Shown: positions 8,030 to 17,504, numbered from the stretch's first letter. The stretch is DNA of 64,000 nucleotides from Sphingomonas hylomeconis (GCF_025370105.1 NZ_JANQBK010000006.1:35327-99326); one strand, 5' to 3'. The notes: generated from the letters alone by a model not told the origin. Made by a program: numbers and translations.

Positions 8030-9942
8030 ATCTCGACCTGGCTGCCCAGCTCGACCACGCGGTTGGTCGGCAAGCGGAAGAATTCCATCGCGCTTTCCGC
8101 GTTGCGCAGCATCCAGGCGAACAATTTCTCGCGCCACAGCATCATGCCCGGCCGCTCCGATGCGAGCAGGGTCTGCCGCGAGAGGAAGAAGCTCGTGTCC
8201 ATCATGCGGAAATCCGCGCCGCACTGATGTATCCGCGCCAGCGCAGCCGGTACGTCCGGCTCCTGCATGAAGCCGTATTTGAGCACCATGCGATGAAAGC
8301 CCTGACCGAGATCCTCGAGATAGCAGCGGCCGTCATCGGGGTTATAGGGCACGTCCATGATCTTGACGGTGAGCAGGATGATGCGCTCGTGCAGCACCTT
8401 GTTGTGCTTGAGATTGTGCAGAAGCGCGTGCGGCACGCCTTCGGGGGTCGAGGTCATGAACACCGCCGTGCCAGGAACGCGCGTGGCGGCGCTGGCGGCG
8501 GATTGGATGAATACCTTGATCGGCATCGCGCCCTCCCGCATCCGCTGCATCATCAGCTGCCGCCCCTTCGACCAGGTGGTCAGGAACGTGAAGATGATGA
8601 AGCCGACGAGCAGCGGGAACCAGCCGCCATCCGGCACCTTGGTGAGATTGGCGGCGAGATAGGCGCCGTCGACCAGGAACAGGATGCCCAGCAGCGGCAC
8701 CGCGAAATAGGTCGGCCAGTTCCACAGCCGGAACAGCACCACGGCGAGCAGGCAGGTGTCGATCATCATCGCCCCGGTCACCGCGATGCCATAGGCCGAG
8801 GTGAGGTTGGACGATGAGCGGAAGGCCAGCACCAGTAGCAGCACCATCACCATCAGCAGCCAATTGACCAACGGGATGTAGATCTGCCCCGCGGTCGCGG
8901 CACTGGTATGTTCGATGCGCAGGCGGGGCACGAAGCCCAACTGGATCGCCTGCTGCGTGACCGAGAAGGCACCGGTGATGACGGCCTGCGAGGCGATCAC
9001 CGCCGCGGCGGTCGCGAGCAACACCAAAGGAAGCTGCAATGATTCGGGGGCCAGGAGGTAAAACGGGCTTTCCAGCGCCGGGGCACCGACACGCGAGAGC
9101 AAAGCGCCCTGCCCCATATAGTTCAGGATCAACGCCGGCAGCACGAAGAACAGCCAGGAGATGCGGATCGGGTTGCGCCCGAAATGCCCCATGTCGGCAT
9201 ACAACGCCTCGGCGCCCGTCACCGCCAGCACAACCGAGCCCAACGCCAGGAATGCACGGAACGGATCAAGGTAGAAGAATTCCACCGCGTAATGCGGCGA
9301 CAGCGCCCAGAGGATCTCCGGCGTTTGCCACACGCTGATCACACCGAGCGTGGCGATCACCGCGAAATAGAGCAGCATGACGGGGCCAAAGAACAGGCCG
9401 ATCTTGGAGGTGCCACTGCGCTGGATCGAGAACAGGCCGATCAGGATCACCACCGCGATCGGCAGGACCAGCCCGGCCAGCGCCGGCTGCGCGACGGCGA
9501 GACCCTCAACCGCGGACAGCACGGTCACCGCCGGCGTGATCATCGAATCGCCGTAGAACAGGGCGGTGGCGAACACGCCGAGCAAAATGATGCCGCGCGT
9601 CCAGCGCTTGGTGGTGGTCTTGCCCGAAACAAGCGCGAGCAAGGCCAGGCTGCCGCCTTCGCCTTTGTTGTCGGCGCGCATGATGATGCTGACATACTTC
9701 ACGGTCACGACGATCATCATCGACCAGAACATCAAACTGACGACGCCCATGATGTGCAGCGGATCGAGCGCGAGCTTGTGGTGCCCGGCGAACGTCTCGC
9801 GAAACGCATAGAGCGGGCTGGTGCCGATATCGCCGAACACCACGCCGATCGCGCCGACCGCGAGCTTGATCACGCCGTCGTGATGATGGCCGTGCGCGTC
9901 CGGCGCGACATCGTCGGACAAGGCTATGCTGTCGCTGCTCAC
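8026..9942 (-). CDS. kup: Low-affinity potassium uptake protein Kup
   Basis: About 638-aa inner-membrane K+/H+ symporter. The signature [10 protein letters not shown] follows the first membrane helix, and about twelve hydrophobic segments are visible up to TWSKGRQLM, after which comes a soluble C-terminal domain, as in the family. It takes up potassium, notably at low pH. A GTG at 9942 gives the usual short cytoplasmic N-terminus ([21 protein letters not shown]); a TTG 18 codons earlier is less likely. The 2H phosphoesterase gene starts within its stop codon. The opposite side faces alanine dehydrogenase across a 166-nt promoter gap. Confidence 0.93.
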   Translation of the reverse strand: MSSDSIALSDDVAPDAHGHHHDGVIKLAVGAIGVVFGDIGTSPLYAFRETFAGHHKLALDPLHIMGVVSLMFWSMMIVVTVKYVSIIMRADNKGEGGSLALLALVSGKTTTKRWTRGIILLGVFATALFYGDSMITPAVTVLSAVEGLAVAQPALAGLVLPIAVVILIGLFSIQRSGTSKIGLFFGPVMLLYFAVIATLGVISVWQTPEILWALSPHYAVEFFYLDPFRAFLALGSVVLAVTGAEALYADMGHFGRNPIRISWLFFVLPALILNYMGQGALLSRVGAPALESPFYLLAPESLQLPLVLLATAAAVIASQAVITGAFSVTQQAIQLGFVPRLRIEHTSAATAGQIYIPLVNWLLMVMVLLLVLAFRSSSNLTSAYGIAVTGAMMIDTCLLAVVLFRLWNWPTYFAVPLLGILFLVDGAYLAANLTKVPDGGWFPLLVGFIIFTFLTTWSKGRQLMMQRMREGAMPIKVFIQSAASAATRVPGTAVFMTSTPEGVPHALLHNLKHNKVLHERIILLTVKIMDVPYNPDDGRCYLEDLGQGFHRMVLKYGFMQEPDVPAALARIHQCGADFRMMDTSFFLSRQTLLASERPGMMLWREKLFAWMLRNAESAMEFFRLPTNRVVELGSQVEI

Positions 9943-10050
9943 GATGCGCGCATCGCTTCGGCGAATCGAAAATGCCGGCCCGTGGATAAGCCGCAACGCG
10001 TTCCGTGCCCCATGCTTGCGCGCCTAGCACCGCGCCCCTGCACCCGCAAC

Positions 10051-10079
10051 GGGACAAGCGCGTCAGGCTTTGCTATAAT
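10051..10079 (+). promoter_or_regulatory. Predicted sigma-70-type promoter of ald
   Basis: A perfect TATAAT at 10074-10079 is preceded, 17 bp upstream, by GGGACA at 10051-10056, which matches TTGACA in its last four bases. The ald ATG is 29 bp downstream of the -10, with CCGGAG as ribosome site. This is the clearest consensus -10 element noticed in the window. Confidence 0.6.
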
Positions 10080-10108
10080 AGTAACATTCGAAACCGGAGT
10101 CACACCTC

Positions 10109-11221
10109 ATGCGCGTCGGCGTTCCCAAGGAAATCAAGAATCACGAATATCGCGTCGGCCTGACCCCGCCCTCGGTGGTCGAGCTGGTCGCGCAGGGCCA
10201 TAGCGTGGCGGTGCAGACCGGCGCGGGGCTCGGCATCGATTTCGAGGACCAGGACTATATCGCCGCCGGCGCGACGATCCTGCCCGATGCCGCCAGCGTG
10301 TTCGCCGCGAGCGACATGATCGTGAAGGTGAAGGAGCCGCAGCCCAGCGAGATCGCGCTGCTCGAGCCGCGCCACCTGCTGTTCACCTACCTCCATCTCG
10401 CCGCCGACAAGCCGCAGGCGGAAGGGCTGATGGCATCGGGCGCGACGTGCATCGCCTATGAGACGGTGACCGCCAACGATCGCTCGCTGCCGCTGCTCAA
10501 GCCGATGAGCGAAGTGGCCGGGCGGATGTCGATCCAGGTCGGCGCGCATTATCTGGAGAAGGAACAAGGCGGGCGCGGCGTGCTGCTGGGCGGCGTTCCC
10601 GGCGTGGCGCCGGCGCGGGTGGCGATCCTCGGCGGCGGCGTGTCCGGCGTCAACGCGGCGCAGATGGCGGTCGGGATGCGCGCCGACGTCACGATCTACG
10701 ACATCTCGAACGCGCGGCTGGCCGAGCTCGACATGTTCTTCGGCAGCCAGATCAAGACCGCCTATGCCAGCAAGGCGGCGATCGCTGCGGCGGTGAAGAA
10801 CGCGCATCTGGTGATCGGCGCGGTGCTGGTGCCCGGCGCGGCAGCGCCCAAGCTCGTCACGCGCGAGATGCTCAAGACGATGAAGCGCGGCTCCGTGCTG
10901 GTCGATATCGCGATCGACCAGGGCGGCTGCTTCGAGACCAGCCATGCGACGACGCACGAGGACCCGGTGTTCGAAGTGGACGGCGTGATCCATTATTGCG
11001 TCGCCAACATGCCGGGCGCGGTGGCGCGGACCAGCACCTTCGCGCTCAACAATGCGACGCTGCCGTTCGTGATCAAGCTGGTCAATCAGGGCGCCGAAGC
11101 GGCGATGGCGGCGGATCCGCATCTCGCCAACGGGCTCAACGTCTATAAGGGCAAGATCGCGTTCAAGGCCGTGGCGGACGATCTCGACCTGCCGTTCGAG
11201 GCGTGGGCGGCAGCGGGCTGA
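10109..11221 (+). CDS. ald: Alanine dehydrogenase
   Basis: 370-aa NAD-dependent enzyme interconverting L-alanine and pyruvate plus ammonia. The N-terminus [20 protein letters not shown] contains the substrate-binding Arg15; MIVKVKEPQ carries Lys75, LFTYLHLA His96, and [10 protein letters not shown] the catalytic Asp. The nucleotide site is [14 protein letters not shown] (residues about 170-183). Length equals the family norm. It is monocistronic behind its own promoter and is followed by a long inverted repeat, which could terminate transcription. Confidence 0.97.
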   Translation: MRVGVPKEIKNHEYRVGLTPPSVVELVAQGHSVAVQTGAGLGIDFEDQDYIAAGATILPDAASVFAASDMIVKVKEPQPSEIALLEPRHLLFTYLHLAADKPQAEGLMASGATCIAYETVTANDRSLPLLKPMSEVAGRMSIQVGAHYLEKEQGGRGVLLGGVPGVAPARVAILGGGVSGVNAAQMAVGMRADVTIYDISNARLAELDMFFGSQIKTAYASKAAIAAAVKNAHLVIGAVLVPGAAAPKLVTREMLKTMKRGSVLVDIAIDQGGCFETSHATTHEDPVFEVDGVIHYCVANMPGAVARTSTFALNNATLPFVIKLVNQGAEAAMAADPHLANGLNVYKGKIAFKAVADDLDLPFEAWAAAG

Positions 11222-11228
11222 GTTCAAC

Positions 11229-11336
11229 ACCACCCCGGCAGAAAACGGGGCCCAGTTGCGACACTGAAGATGGGCGACTGCAGCGCTTCGTTATCGCGGC
11301 CATTCCGACTGGGCCCCGGCGTACGCCGGGGTGGTG
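11229..11336. repeat. GC-rich palindromic element, family B, 108 bp
   Basis: Inverted arms CACCACCCCGGC ... GCCGGGGTGGTG, continuing inward to GGGGCCCAGT ... ACTGGGCCCC. The right arm is itself a hairpin (CCCCGGC gtac GCCGGGG). The consensus CTGGGCCCCGGC-loop-GCCGGGG recurs at 11653-11720, 19426-19496 and 23791-23877. Here it sits between ald and the DUF3072 gene. Confidence 0.85.
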
Positions 11337-11389
11337 ACCTTGGAACAAGATGGCAACATCGACGTTCGATGCGGTGAAGGAGATCAACG

Positions 11390-11608
11390 ATGACCGACCA
11401 GAACCCCAAGGACCATCCGACCGGCAACGCGGAGAAGAATCCCGATGATTGGACCACCGGCGACGAAGCGATGACCGGTGCGCAGGCGAGCTATCTCAAG
11501 ACGCTGAGCGAAGAAGCCAATGAGGAGTTCGATGATAGCCTGACCAAGGCCGATGCCTCGAAGCGCATCGATGCGCTGCAGGCCAAGACCGGGCGCGGGA
11601 CGGACTGA
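11390..11608 (+). CDS. DUF3072 domain-containing small protein
   Basis: 72-aa hydrophilic protein. The core MTGAQASYLKTLSEEA followed by LTKADASKRIDALQAKTG is the DUF3072 pattern, a short helical domain found in many soil and plant-associated bacteria; its function is not established. The N-terminal third is Asn/Asp-rich and probably disordered. GAAGGAG lies 7 nt before the ATG. It is flanked by two palindromic elements and appears monocistronic. Confidence 0.85.
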   Translation: MTDQNPKDHPTGNAEKNPDDWTTGDEAMTGAQASYLKTLSEEANEEFDDSLTKADASKRIDALQAKTGRGTD

Positions 11609-11652
11609 CGACCGACTTTCCCCGGCGGCGCGGGGCTCGGTATACCGGATGG

Positions 11653-11720
11653 GTGAACGCCGGGCATCGCCCGGCAAGTACTGTTTCGCTACTGGGCCCC
11701 GGCCTTCGCCGGGGAACGCA
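11653..11720. repeat. GC-rich palindromic element, family B
   Basis: Arms GAACGCCGGGCATCGCCCGGC and ACTGGGCCCCGGCCTTCGCC are inverted relative to each other and each forms its own hairpin. It lies in the convergent gap between the DUF3072 gene and the CcmI-like gene, where it could serve as a bidirectional terminator. Confidence 0.8.
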
Positions 11721-11735
11721 TTTGGCTATTGGCTG

Positions 11736-12377
11736 TCACTGCCCCGGCGGGGCGCCGGCGGTTTCCGCGAGGAACCGATCGAGCAGCGCCAGCCGAATGG
11801 CGATCTGCGGGCGGTACGATACGCCCGGCGGGGTCAGTGCCAGCGCGCGGGCCCAATATGGCCGCGCCTTGGCGAACTCGCCCGATCGTACATAAGACAG
11901 ACCGAGAAAGAAGGGCGGCGCCGGATGTTTGGGCGCCAGTTGCGCGGCGCGGCGGAAGGCAAAGAGCGCGGCAGGGGATACCTGACCGCCGTCGTGCGTG
12001 GCCAGTGCCGTGCCGAGCCCGGTCCACAAGGCCAGCGATTGCGGATGATGGCGGATGCCGCCGAGGATCGCGCTCACCGCATAACCGGGATTGCCGATCC
12101 GGGTCATCGCATCGCCAGCGACGAGATAGGCCGTGTCCGCGCGGAAGCGGCCAAGCATGTCATCGCGGAGTGCGGTCATTTCCGGATCGACCGGGATCGG
12201 ATCGGCATTGGCACGCACCGGATGCCCGGCGAGCGATGGTTCGCCCTGCAGCGCATAGCCGGCGGCGCCGAGCATCAGCGCCGCGCCGATGAACGACCAC
12301 AACCCGCGCGCCACGCCGATCCGCCACAGGAGCACGGCGCTCGCGGCGCCGATCAACGCCAGGGCGACCCAGCCCAT
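11736..12377 (-). CDS. CcmI/CycH-like TPR protein, last gene of the ccm operon
   Basis: 213-aa membrane-anchored protein. Two hydrophobic helices (about residues 1-45) precede a periplasmic TPR-like part: LALWTGLGTALATHDGG, ALFAFRRAAQLAPKHPAPPFFLGLSYVRSGEFAKARPYWARAL. In cytochrome c maturation, CcmI-type TPR domains hold apocytochrome c for heme ligation by CcmF/H. It starts at an ATG sharing one base with the ccmH stop. It is shorter than classical CcmI, resembling split or reduced versions in sphingomonads; I therefore leave the symbol empty. Confidence 0.82.
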   Translation of the reverse strand: MGWVALALIGAASAVLLWRIGVARGLWSFIGAALMLGAAGYALQGEPSLAGHPVRANADPIPVDPEMTALRDDMLGRFRADTAYLVAGDAMTRIGNPGYAVSAILGGIRHHPQSLALWTGLGTALATHDGGQVSPAALFAFRRAAQLAPKHPAPPFFLGLSYVRSGEFAKARPYWARALALTPPGVSYRPQIAIRLALLDRFLAETAGAPPGQ

Positions 12378-12886
12378 CACGAGCGCTGCCGCCGGAACAG
12401 CCCGCGCGCCAGCCACGCGCCGATGCCGATCAGAATCAGCGGCAGCAGCCACAAGGGCGCGGTCAGCGCGTTGAACGGCGGATCATAGGTCACGTATTCG
12501 CCATAGCTGGCGATCAGCGAGTCGCGGATCTGCTTCGGGCTCTCGCCCGCGGCGATCCGCGTGCGGACGAGCGATCGCATGTCGCCGGCCATCTCGGCAT
12601 CGCTGTCCGAGATCGCCTGGCCCTGGCAGACGAGGCAGCGCAGCGTGGCCATCAGCGCGCGGGCCTGCTGTTCCTTGGCGGGATCGCGCAGCTGCGTGTT
12701 GGCGTAGCGCGCAGGGGGGAGATTGCTGTCGGCGAGCGCCGGGGTGGCAAGTAACAGCGCCACAATTACCGCCGTCATCCCCGACTTGATCCGGGATCCA
12801 ACGGGCCGCACGCCAACCGCCGGTTGCTCATGCGGTACCTTGGATCCCGGATTGAACCCGGGATGACGGATGTAGGAGACGCTCAC
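12377..12886 (-). CDS. ccmH: Cytochrome c-type biogenesis protein CcmH, with a palindromic repeat inside its 5' coding region
   Basis: 169-aa reading from a GTG that overlaps the ccmG stop by 4 nt (GTGA). The functional core has the redox motif LRCLVCQGQAISDSDAEMA and a C-terminal membrane helix (APLWLLPLILIGIGAWL), so the thiol domain faces the periplasm and reduces apocytochrome c. The hydrophobic signal sequence (VIVALLLATPALA) begins only at residue 40: codons 6-38 are encoded by a 98-bp palindromic repeat. Translation could instead start at an ATG at 12778 that lies within the repeat. Either way the 5' end has been reshaped by the element. Confidence 0.9.
   Translation of the reverse strand: MSVSYIRHPGFNPGSKVPHEQPAVGVRPVGSRIKSGMTAVIVALLLATPALADSNLPPARYANTQLRDPAKEQQARALMATLRCLVCQGQAISDSDAEMAGDMRSLVRTRIAAGESPKQIRDSLIASYGEYVTYDPPFNALTAPLWLLPLILIGIGAWLARGLFRRQRS
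12772..12869. repeat. Palindromic element, family A, lying inside ccmH
   Basis: About 29-bp inverted arms CCGTCATCCCCGACTTGATC... and ...GAACCCGGGATGACGG, joined through GGATCCA and TGGATCC to a central loop of about 40 bp. The layout CGTCATCC / GGATCCA / TGGATCC / GGATGACG is shared with the three units at 42075-42456. It is in the open frame of ccmH and encodes a Gly/Pro/Arg-rich segment. Confidence 0.88.
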
Positions 12887-13410
12887 CGCGCCTTCTCGAG
12901 CGCAGCCAGGATCTCCGGCACGTCGCCGTCGCGGATATCGCCGACATGCTGCAGGACGATCCGCCCCTTGCCGTCGATCACGAACGTCTCGGGCACGCCT
13001 GATGAGCCGAGCGCCAGTTGCACCGAACTCTCGCGATCATTGCCGATGCGGCCATAGGGATCGCCGTTGCGCGCAAGAAACGCCTGTACCGCCGCCGGCG
13101 TGTCGCGGATCGCGACCGCCTCGATCGGCACGCCCATCCGCTTCAGCCGCATCAGCATCGGCGCCTCGGCGATGCACGGCACGCACCAGCTGGCGAACAC
13201 GTTGAGCAGCCGGGGCTGGCCCTGCGTGAAGACGGCGCTGCCCAGCCCCGGCTTGCCGGGCACCATCGCCGCCAGCGAAAAGGTCGGCAGCGGCTTGCCG
13301 ATCATCGCCGAGCGTACCGTGCGATCGGCGGGGCGGACCAGCGCCATCGCCACCACGGCAAAGACCAAGGCGAAGCCGAGCAGCGGCAACCAGACGGCAG
13401 AGCGTTTCAT
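12883..13410 (-). CDS. ccmG: Thiol:disulfide interchange protein CcmG/DsbE
   Basis: 175-aa thioredoxin-like protein anchored by an N-terminal helix (SAVWLPLLGFALVFAVVAM). The active site is ASWCVPCIAEAP, and GVPETFVID contains the cis-Pro region. It supplies electrons to the CcmH/apocytochrome thiols in the periplasm. The start ATG at 13410 overlaps the ccmF stop by 4 nt (ATGA); an in-frame extension further upstream only translates ccmF in another frame and is not real. Confidence 0.94.
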   Translation of the reverse strand: MKRSAVWLPLLGFALVFAVVAMALVRPADRTVRSAMIGKPLPTFSLAAMVPGKPGLGSAVFTQGQPRLLNVFASWCVPCIAEAPMLMRLKRMGVPIEAVAIRDTPAAVQAFLARNGDPYGRIGNDRESSVQLALGSSGVPETFVIDGKGRIVLQHVGDIRDGDVPEILAALEKAR

Positions 13411-15371
13411 CGATAGGCCTCCCTCAGCACGGCCTGGCGATCGCGCCGTACCCGGCCGAGCAGCGACAGCGCGCCGCCCAGCGCGATCAGCGCGCCGCCC
13501 AACCAGATAAAGGTGACGAACGGTTTCCACCACAGCCGCAGCTGCCAGCGCCCCTCGCCGTCGGGCGCGCCGAGCACGGTATAGAGCTGGCCGTCGAGCC
13601 GCGTAGCGATGGCGGATTCGCTCGTCGTGGTCGGCGGCGAGGAGAAGAAGCGCGATTGCGGGCGCAGCACGAACCAGGCGCCGTCGTCGCCGCGCCGCAC
13701 GCTGAGGCGCGCTTGCAGCGCCGACCAGTTCGCGCCGATGACCGGGGAAATGCCGTCGAGCCGCACCGTGTATGGTCCGACCCTGTGCGGTTCGCCGACA
13801 CGCGCTGCGACCAGGGTTTCCTTGGTGAAGGCACTGTCCGACGCCATGCCGGCCAGGCTGACCGCGATGCCGAGATGCGCGATCACCATGCCCCAGGTGA
13901 ACAACGGCGTGCGGCGCAGATTGCGCTTCCACAAGGGCGCGACACTGGCCGCGGCCAGGCCGGCGGCCAAGCCCAGCCCGAGGAACGGCAGGATCGCGAT
14001 GCCCCCGGTGACGATGAACACCGCCGCCATGGCCAGGGCTGCGACCGCGATCGGCAGCATCATGCGCTCCAGCGCAGCCTGGCCGTCGTCGCGGCGCCAG
14101 CGCAGCAGCGGGCCGACCGCCATGACCGCGACGAGCAGCAGCGCGACCGGCCCCGCCGCCTTGTCGAAGAAGGGCGGGCCGACCGAGAGCTGCACGCCGA
14201 ACGCCGCGGCGACGATCGGATAGAGCGTGCCGATCAGCACGATGCCGAGGATCACCGAAAGCAGCAGATTGTTGGCGACGAGCGCGCCTTCGCGGCTGAT
14301 CAGTTCGAAGGTCGAGCCCTGCCGCACCGTGCCGATACGCAGCCCGAACAGCAACAGCGCGCCGCCGATGTACAGCAGCAGCAGCGCGAGGATGAAGCTG
14401 CCGCGCGTCGGATCGACCGCGAAGGCATGCACGCTGGTCAGGATCCCCGAGCGGACCAGAAACGTGCCGACCATCGACATCGAGAAGGCGACGACGGCGA
14501 GCATCACCGTCCAGGCGCGCAGCCCGTCACGCGTCGCCAGCACGCTGACCGAGTGGAGCAAGGCGGTGGCCGCCAGCCAGGGCATCAGCGAGGCATTCTC
14601 GACCGGATCCCAGAACCACCAGCCGCCCCAGCCGAGCTCGTAATAGGCCCAGTAGCTGCCCGCGGTGATGCCGAGCGTGAGGAATATCCACGCACCGAGC
14701 ACCCAGGGCCGCATCGCGCGGGCGAAGGCCGGGCCGACGTCGCGGGTGATCAGCGCGCCGACCGCGAAGGAGAAAGCGACCGAAATGCCGACATAGCCGA
14801 TGTACAACGTCGGCGGATGGAAGGCCAAGCCGGGATCCTGCAGCAGCGGATTGAGCCCCTGCCCGTCTGGCGCCGCCGGGCTCAGCCGGGCGAACGGATT
14901 GGAGGAGAAGAGCAGGAAGGCATAGAAACCGAGCGCGATCGCCGCCTGCGCGCCAAGCGTGGCGATCAATGTGGCGCGCGGCAGGCGGCGTTCGACGATC
15001 GCGATCGTCGTGCCGGCAAGGCCGAGGATCGTCACCCAGAGCAGCATCGAGCCTTCGTGATTGCCCCAGGCGCCGGAGAATTTGTACAGGAGCGGCTTGT
15101 CCGAATGGCTGTTCGCGACGACGAGTTGCACCGACATGTCGGAGCGGACGAACAACGCGATCAGCAGCGCCATGGCGAGCAAGGCGAGCAGGCCCTGGAC
15201 GATCGCGACGGGGCGCACGGCGGCCATGATCTCCGCGGCACCGACACCGGGACCGTCGCCGGTAGCGGGGCGCGTCGCATCGAGCCGCAGGCCGATTGCG
15301 GCCAGCACCAGCTGCAATCCGGCCAGCGCCGCCGCCAGCCACAGCGCGGCAAGGCCCGCTTCGGCGATCAT
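13407..15371 (-). CDS. ccmF: Heme lyase CcmF
   Basis: 654-aa polytopic inner-membrane protein of the cytochrome c maturation system I. The tryptophan-rich WWD domain GWGGWWFWDPVENASLMPW and the conserved SGAWGNHEGSMLLWV segment are present, with roughly fifteen hydrophobic helices and a large periplasmic loop before the last helix. It transfers heme from holo-CcmE to apocytochrome c. It overlaps ccmE at its start and ccmG at its end by 4 nt each. Confidence 0.96.
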   Translation of the reverse strand: MIAEAGLAALWLAAALAGLQLVLAAIGLRLDATRPATGDGPGVGAAEIMAAVRPVAIVQGLLALLAMALLIALFVRSDMSVQLVVANSHSDKPLLYKFSGAWGNHEGSMLLWVTILGLAGTTIAIVERRLPRATLIATLGAQAAIALGFYAFLLFSSNPFARLSPAAPDGQGLNPLLQDPGLAFHPPTLYIGYVGISVAFSFAVGALITRDVGPAFARAMRPWVLGAWIFLTLGITAGSYWAYYELGWGGWWFWDPVENASLMPWLAATALLHSVSVLATRDGLRAWTVMLAVVAFSMSMVGTFLVRSGILTSVHAFAVDPTRGSFILALLLLYIGGALLLFGLRIGTVRQGSTFELISREGALVANNLLLSVILGIVLIGTLYPIVAAAFGVQLSVGPPFFDKAAGPVALLLVAVMAVGPLLRWRRDDGQAALERMMLPIAVAALAMAAVFIVTGGIAILPFLGLGLAAGLAAASVAPLWKRNLRRTPLFTWGMVIAHLGIAVSLAGMASDSAFTKETLVAARVGEPHRVGPYTVRLDGISPVIGANWSALQARLSVRRGDDGAWFVLRPQSRFFSSPPTTTSESAIATRLDGQLYTVLGAPDGEGRWQLRLWWKPFVTFIWLGGALIALGGALSLLGRVRRDRQAVLREAYR

Positions 15372-15814
15372 GGCGCGAGCGTCTTCGTCTCGTGCATCGG
15401 GCCGGCCTCGGTCTTGGCGACCTGCGGCGGCATGTAGCGCTCGTCATGCTTGGCGAGCAGGTTGCTCGCGGTGAAGCTGCGGTCGGCGTTGAACATGCCT
15501 TCCGCCACCACGCCCGATCCCTCGCGGAACAGATCCGGCGTCACGCCGCGAAAGCTGACGGGCACGGTCGCCGTGCCGTCGGTGACGACAAAGCGGATCG
15601 AGACGCCATCGGGCTGTTTGGCGATCGAGCCCTGCTGCACCATCCCGCCCAGCCGCACCGCGCGGCCGACCGGCGGGCCGGCCTTGGCGACGTCACCCGG
15701 CGCGTAGAAGAAGGCGGCCTGATCCTTGAGCGCGGAGAGCGCCAGCCCGCTCGCGCCGAGCACGGCGGCAACGGCAAGCAGCGCCAGCGTGAGGCGTTGA
15801 TGCTTGGGCTTCAC
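15368..15814 (-). CDS. ccmE: Heme chaperone CcmE
   Basis: 148-aa periplasmic heme chaperone with an N-terminal membrane anchor (LTLALLAVAAVLGASGLAL) and an OB-fold. The covalent heme-binding His123 and nearby Tyr127 are in LLAKHDERYMPP; GGMVQQGSI and VVAEGMF are typical strands. It receives heme from CcmC and passes it to CcmF. Starts and ends overlap the neighbouring ccm genes by 4 nt. Confidence 0.96.
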   Translation of the reverse strand: MKPKHQRLTLALLAVAAVLGASGLALSALKDQAAFFYAPGDVAKAGPPVGRAVRLGGMVQQGSIAKQPDGVSIRFVVTDGTATVPVSFRGVTPDLFREGSGVVAEGMFNADRSFTASNLLAKHDERYMPPQVAKTEAGPMHETKTLAP

Positions 15815-15918
15815 GGGCGCTCCGCCCGGCGCATCGCGGCATAGCTTAGAAGTGCAAGTGCCCCGCTCGCGCCGAGCACCACGGCATAAGCGGCGATGAC
15901 AAATGGCCAGGGGTTCAT
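15811..15918 (-). CDS. ccmD: Heme exporter accessory protein CcmD
   Basis: A 35-aa single-span membrane protein (MNPWPFVIAAYAVVL..., ending AAMRRAERP). Size, hydrophobic helix with a charged cytoplasmic tail, and position between ccmC and ccmE identify CcmD, which helps release holo-CcmE from CcmC. The ATG at 15918 overlaps the ccmC stop and its stop overlaps the ccmE start (ATGA junctions), so the tiny gene is fully embedded in the operon. Confidence 0.9.
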   Translation of the reverse strand: MNPWPFVIAAYAVVLGASGALALLSYAAMRRAERP

Positions 15919-16649
15919 GCCGCCATCCTGCGCATCCGCGCCTCGGCCTTGGCCAAAGCGAGCATCGTGCGCATGCGCATCAGCACGATCGCGGCGAAGA
16001 ACAAGGTGAAGCCGATCAGCGTCAGCCAGAGCGGCCACAGGATCGACGCGTCGATGCTCGAGCTGGTCAGGCCGATGCTCTGCCCCTGGTGTAGCGTGTT
16101 CCACCACACGACCGAATAGCGGATGATCGGCAGCAGCACCGATCCGGCGACGCCGTAGAGCGCCGGGATACGCCCATCGCCGCCGCGATCGGCGTCGGCG
16201 CGGGCCAGCGCCATATAGCCGAGATAGACGAAGAACAGCAGCAGCATGCTGGTCAGCCGCCCGTCCCATTGCCACCAGGTGCCCCAAGTCGGGCGGCCCC
16301 AGATCGAGCCGGTGGCGAGGCACAAAGCGGCGAACACCGCGCCGGGCAGCGCGATGGCGCGCGCGGCGATCGCGGCGAGCGGGTGACGCCAGACGAGGAA
16401 GACGATGCTGGAGATGGCGATGCCGCTCCATCCGCCCATGCCGAGCCAGGCGGTCGGCACGTGGATGTACATGATCCGCACCGTCTCGCCCTGCAGGTAA
16501 TCGGGCGGGGTGAGCGTCAGGCCCGCCCAACTGCCGAGCAGGATCAACGCCGCCCCCGCCAGCAGCAAAACCGGCGTCAGCGGTCGCGCGATCTTGAGGA
16601 AGCGCGCAGGATTGGCAAGGGCGTGAATGCTGGGCACTATGCGCCTCAT
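15915..16649 (-). CDS. ccmC: Heme exporter/transferase protein CcmC
   Basis: 244-aa membrane protein with six helices and the WWD motif WGTWWQWDGRLTS, flanked by the axial His regions YIHVPTAW and WWNTLHQG. CcmC loads heme onto CcmE in the periplasm. It is the first gene of this ccm operon; ccmA and ccmB, encoding the ABC part, are not adjacent and must lie elsewhere. The ATG at 16649 has a weak ribosome site; a GTG four codons in has AGG at better spacing and is a possible alternative. Confidence 0.95.
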   Translation of the reverse strand: MRRIVPSIHALANPARFLKIARPLTPVLLLAGAALILLGSWAGLTLTPPDYLQGETVRIMYIHVPTAWLGMGGWSGIAISSIVFLVWRHPLAAIAARAIALPGAVFAALCLATGSIWGRPTWGTWWQWDGRLTSMLLLFFVYLGYMALARADADRGGDGRIPALYGVAGSVLLPIIRYSVVWWNTLHQGQSIGLTSSSIDASILWPLWLTLIGFTLFFAAIVLMRMRTMLALAKAEARMRRMAA

Positions 16650-16753
16650 CTAGAGCGACTTTTGATGCTACTCAACTGTGCTTGAAATGCCAGCGGGCAC
16701 CATCGCGCGCGCCGCGGGTTATTGCCGTTCCCCCCTATACGCCGAGGATTGTC

Positions 16754-17500
16754 ATGAAACGCCTGGTTGCCTTTGATCTGGATGGAACGCTCGCCGAAAG
16801 CAAGCAGGCGCTGGAGCCGGACATGGCGGGGCTGCTGGCCGATCTTGCCGGGCAGGTCGCGGTCGCGGTGATCTCGGGCGGGGACTGGCCGCAGTTCGAA
16901 AAGCAGATCATCGCGCGGCTGCCGCAGGACGCCGATCTCAGCCGGTTGTTCATCATGCCGACCACGGGGACGAAATTGTACCGGCTGCAGGCTGGCGGCT
17001 GGACGCGGATCTATGCAGACATCTTCACGACCGAGGAACGCGACAGCATCATCGCGGCGCTGGACGATGCCAGCCGGCAGACCGGGCAGTCGGAGGAAAA
17101 GACCTGGGGGCAGCAGATCGAGGATCGCGGCAGCCAGATCACCTTCTCGGCTTTGGGCCAGGAAGCGCCGATCGACGCCAAGAAGGCGTGGGATCCGGAC
17201 TTCGCCAAGCGCAAGCGGATGCAGGCGATCGTGCAGGGGCAGCTGACAGGCTTTGCGATCAATGTCGGCGGATCGACCTCGATCGACATCACGCGCGAGG
17301 GCACGGACAAAGCGAGCGCGATGCGCGCGCTTGCCGAGCATTCGGGGATCGCCACCCAGGACATGCTGTTCCTCGGCGACGCGATCTATCCGGGCGGGAA
17401 CGATTATGCCGTCAAGGCAGCGGGGATCGACACGCTGACGGTGCGCGATCCGGCGCAGACGATGACCGCGATCGCGGCGATGCTGGCGTTCCTGGGGTGA
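16754..17500 (+). CDS. HAD-IIB family hydrolase, sugar-phosphatase type
   Basis: 248-aa HAD phosphatase. Motif I is FDLDGTLAE (nucleophile Asp and second Asp), motif II VISGGDW, the Lys of motif III lies in the AKRKRMQ/TDKASAM region, and motif IV is FLGDAIYPGGNDY. The cap between motifs II and III is of the Cof/phosphomannomutase type, so a sugar phosphate such as trehalose, mannose or sucrose phosphate is plausible, but no substrate can be assigned. The ATG at 16754 directly precedes the Rossmann strand MKRLVAFDLDG; upstream in-frame codons add only low-complexity sequence. Confidence 0.85.
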   Translation: MKRLVAFDLDGTLAESKQALEPDMAGLLADLAGQVAVAVISGGDWPQFEKQIIARLPQDADLSRLFIMPTTGTKLYRLQAGGWTRIYADIFTTEERDSIIAALDDASRQTGQSEEKTWGQQIEDRGSQITFSALGQEAPIDAKKAWDPDFAKRKRMQAIVQGQLTGFAINVGGSTSIDITREGTDKASAMRALAEHSGIATQDMLFLGDAIYPGGNDYAVKAAGIDTLTVRDPAQTMTAIAAMLAFLG

Positions 17501-17504
17501 AGAA

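Noticed and set aside
12883..13932. A long CcmG reading of 349 residues
   Set aside because: The first half translates ccmF in a wrong frame; the true start is the ATGA overlap at 13410.
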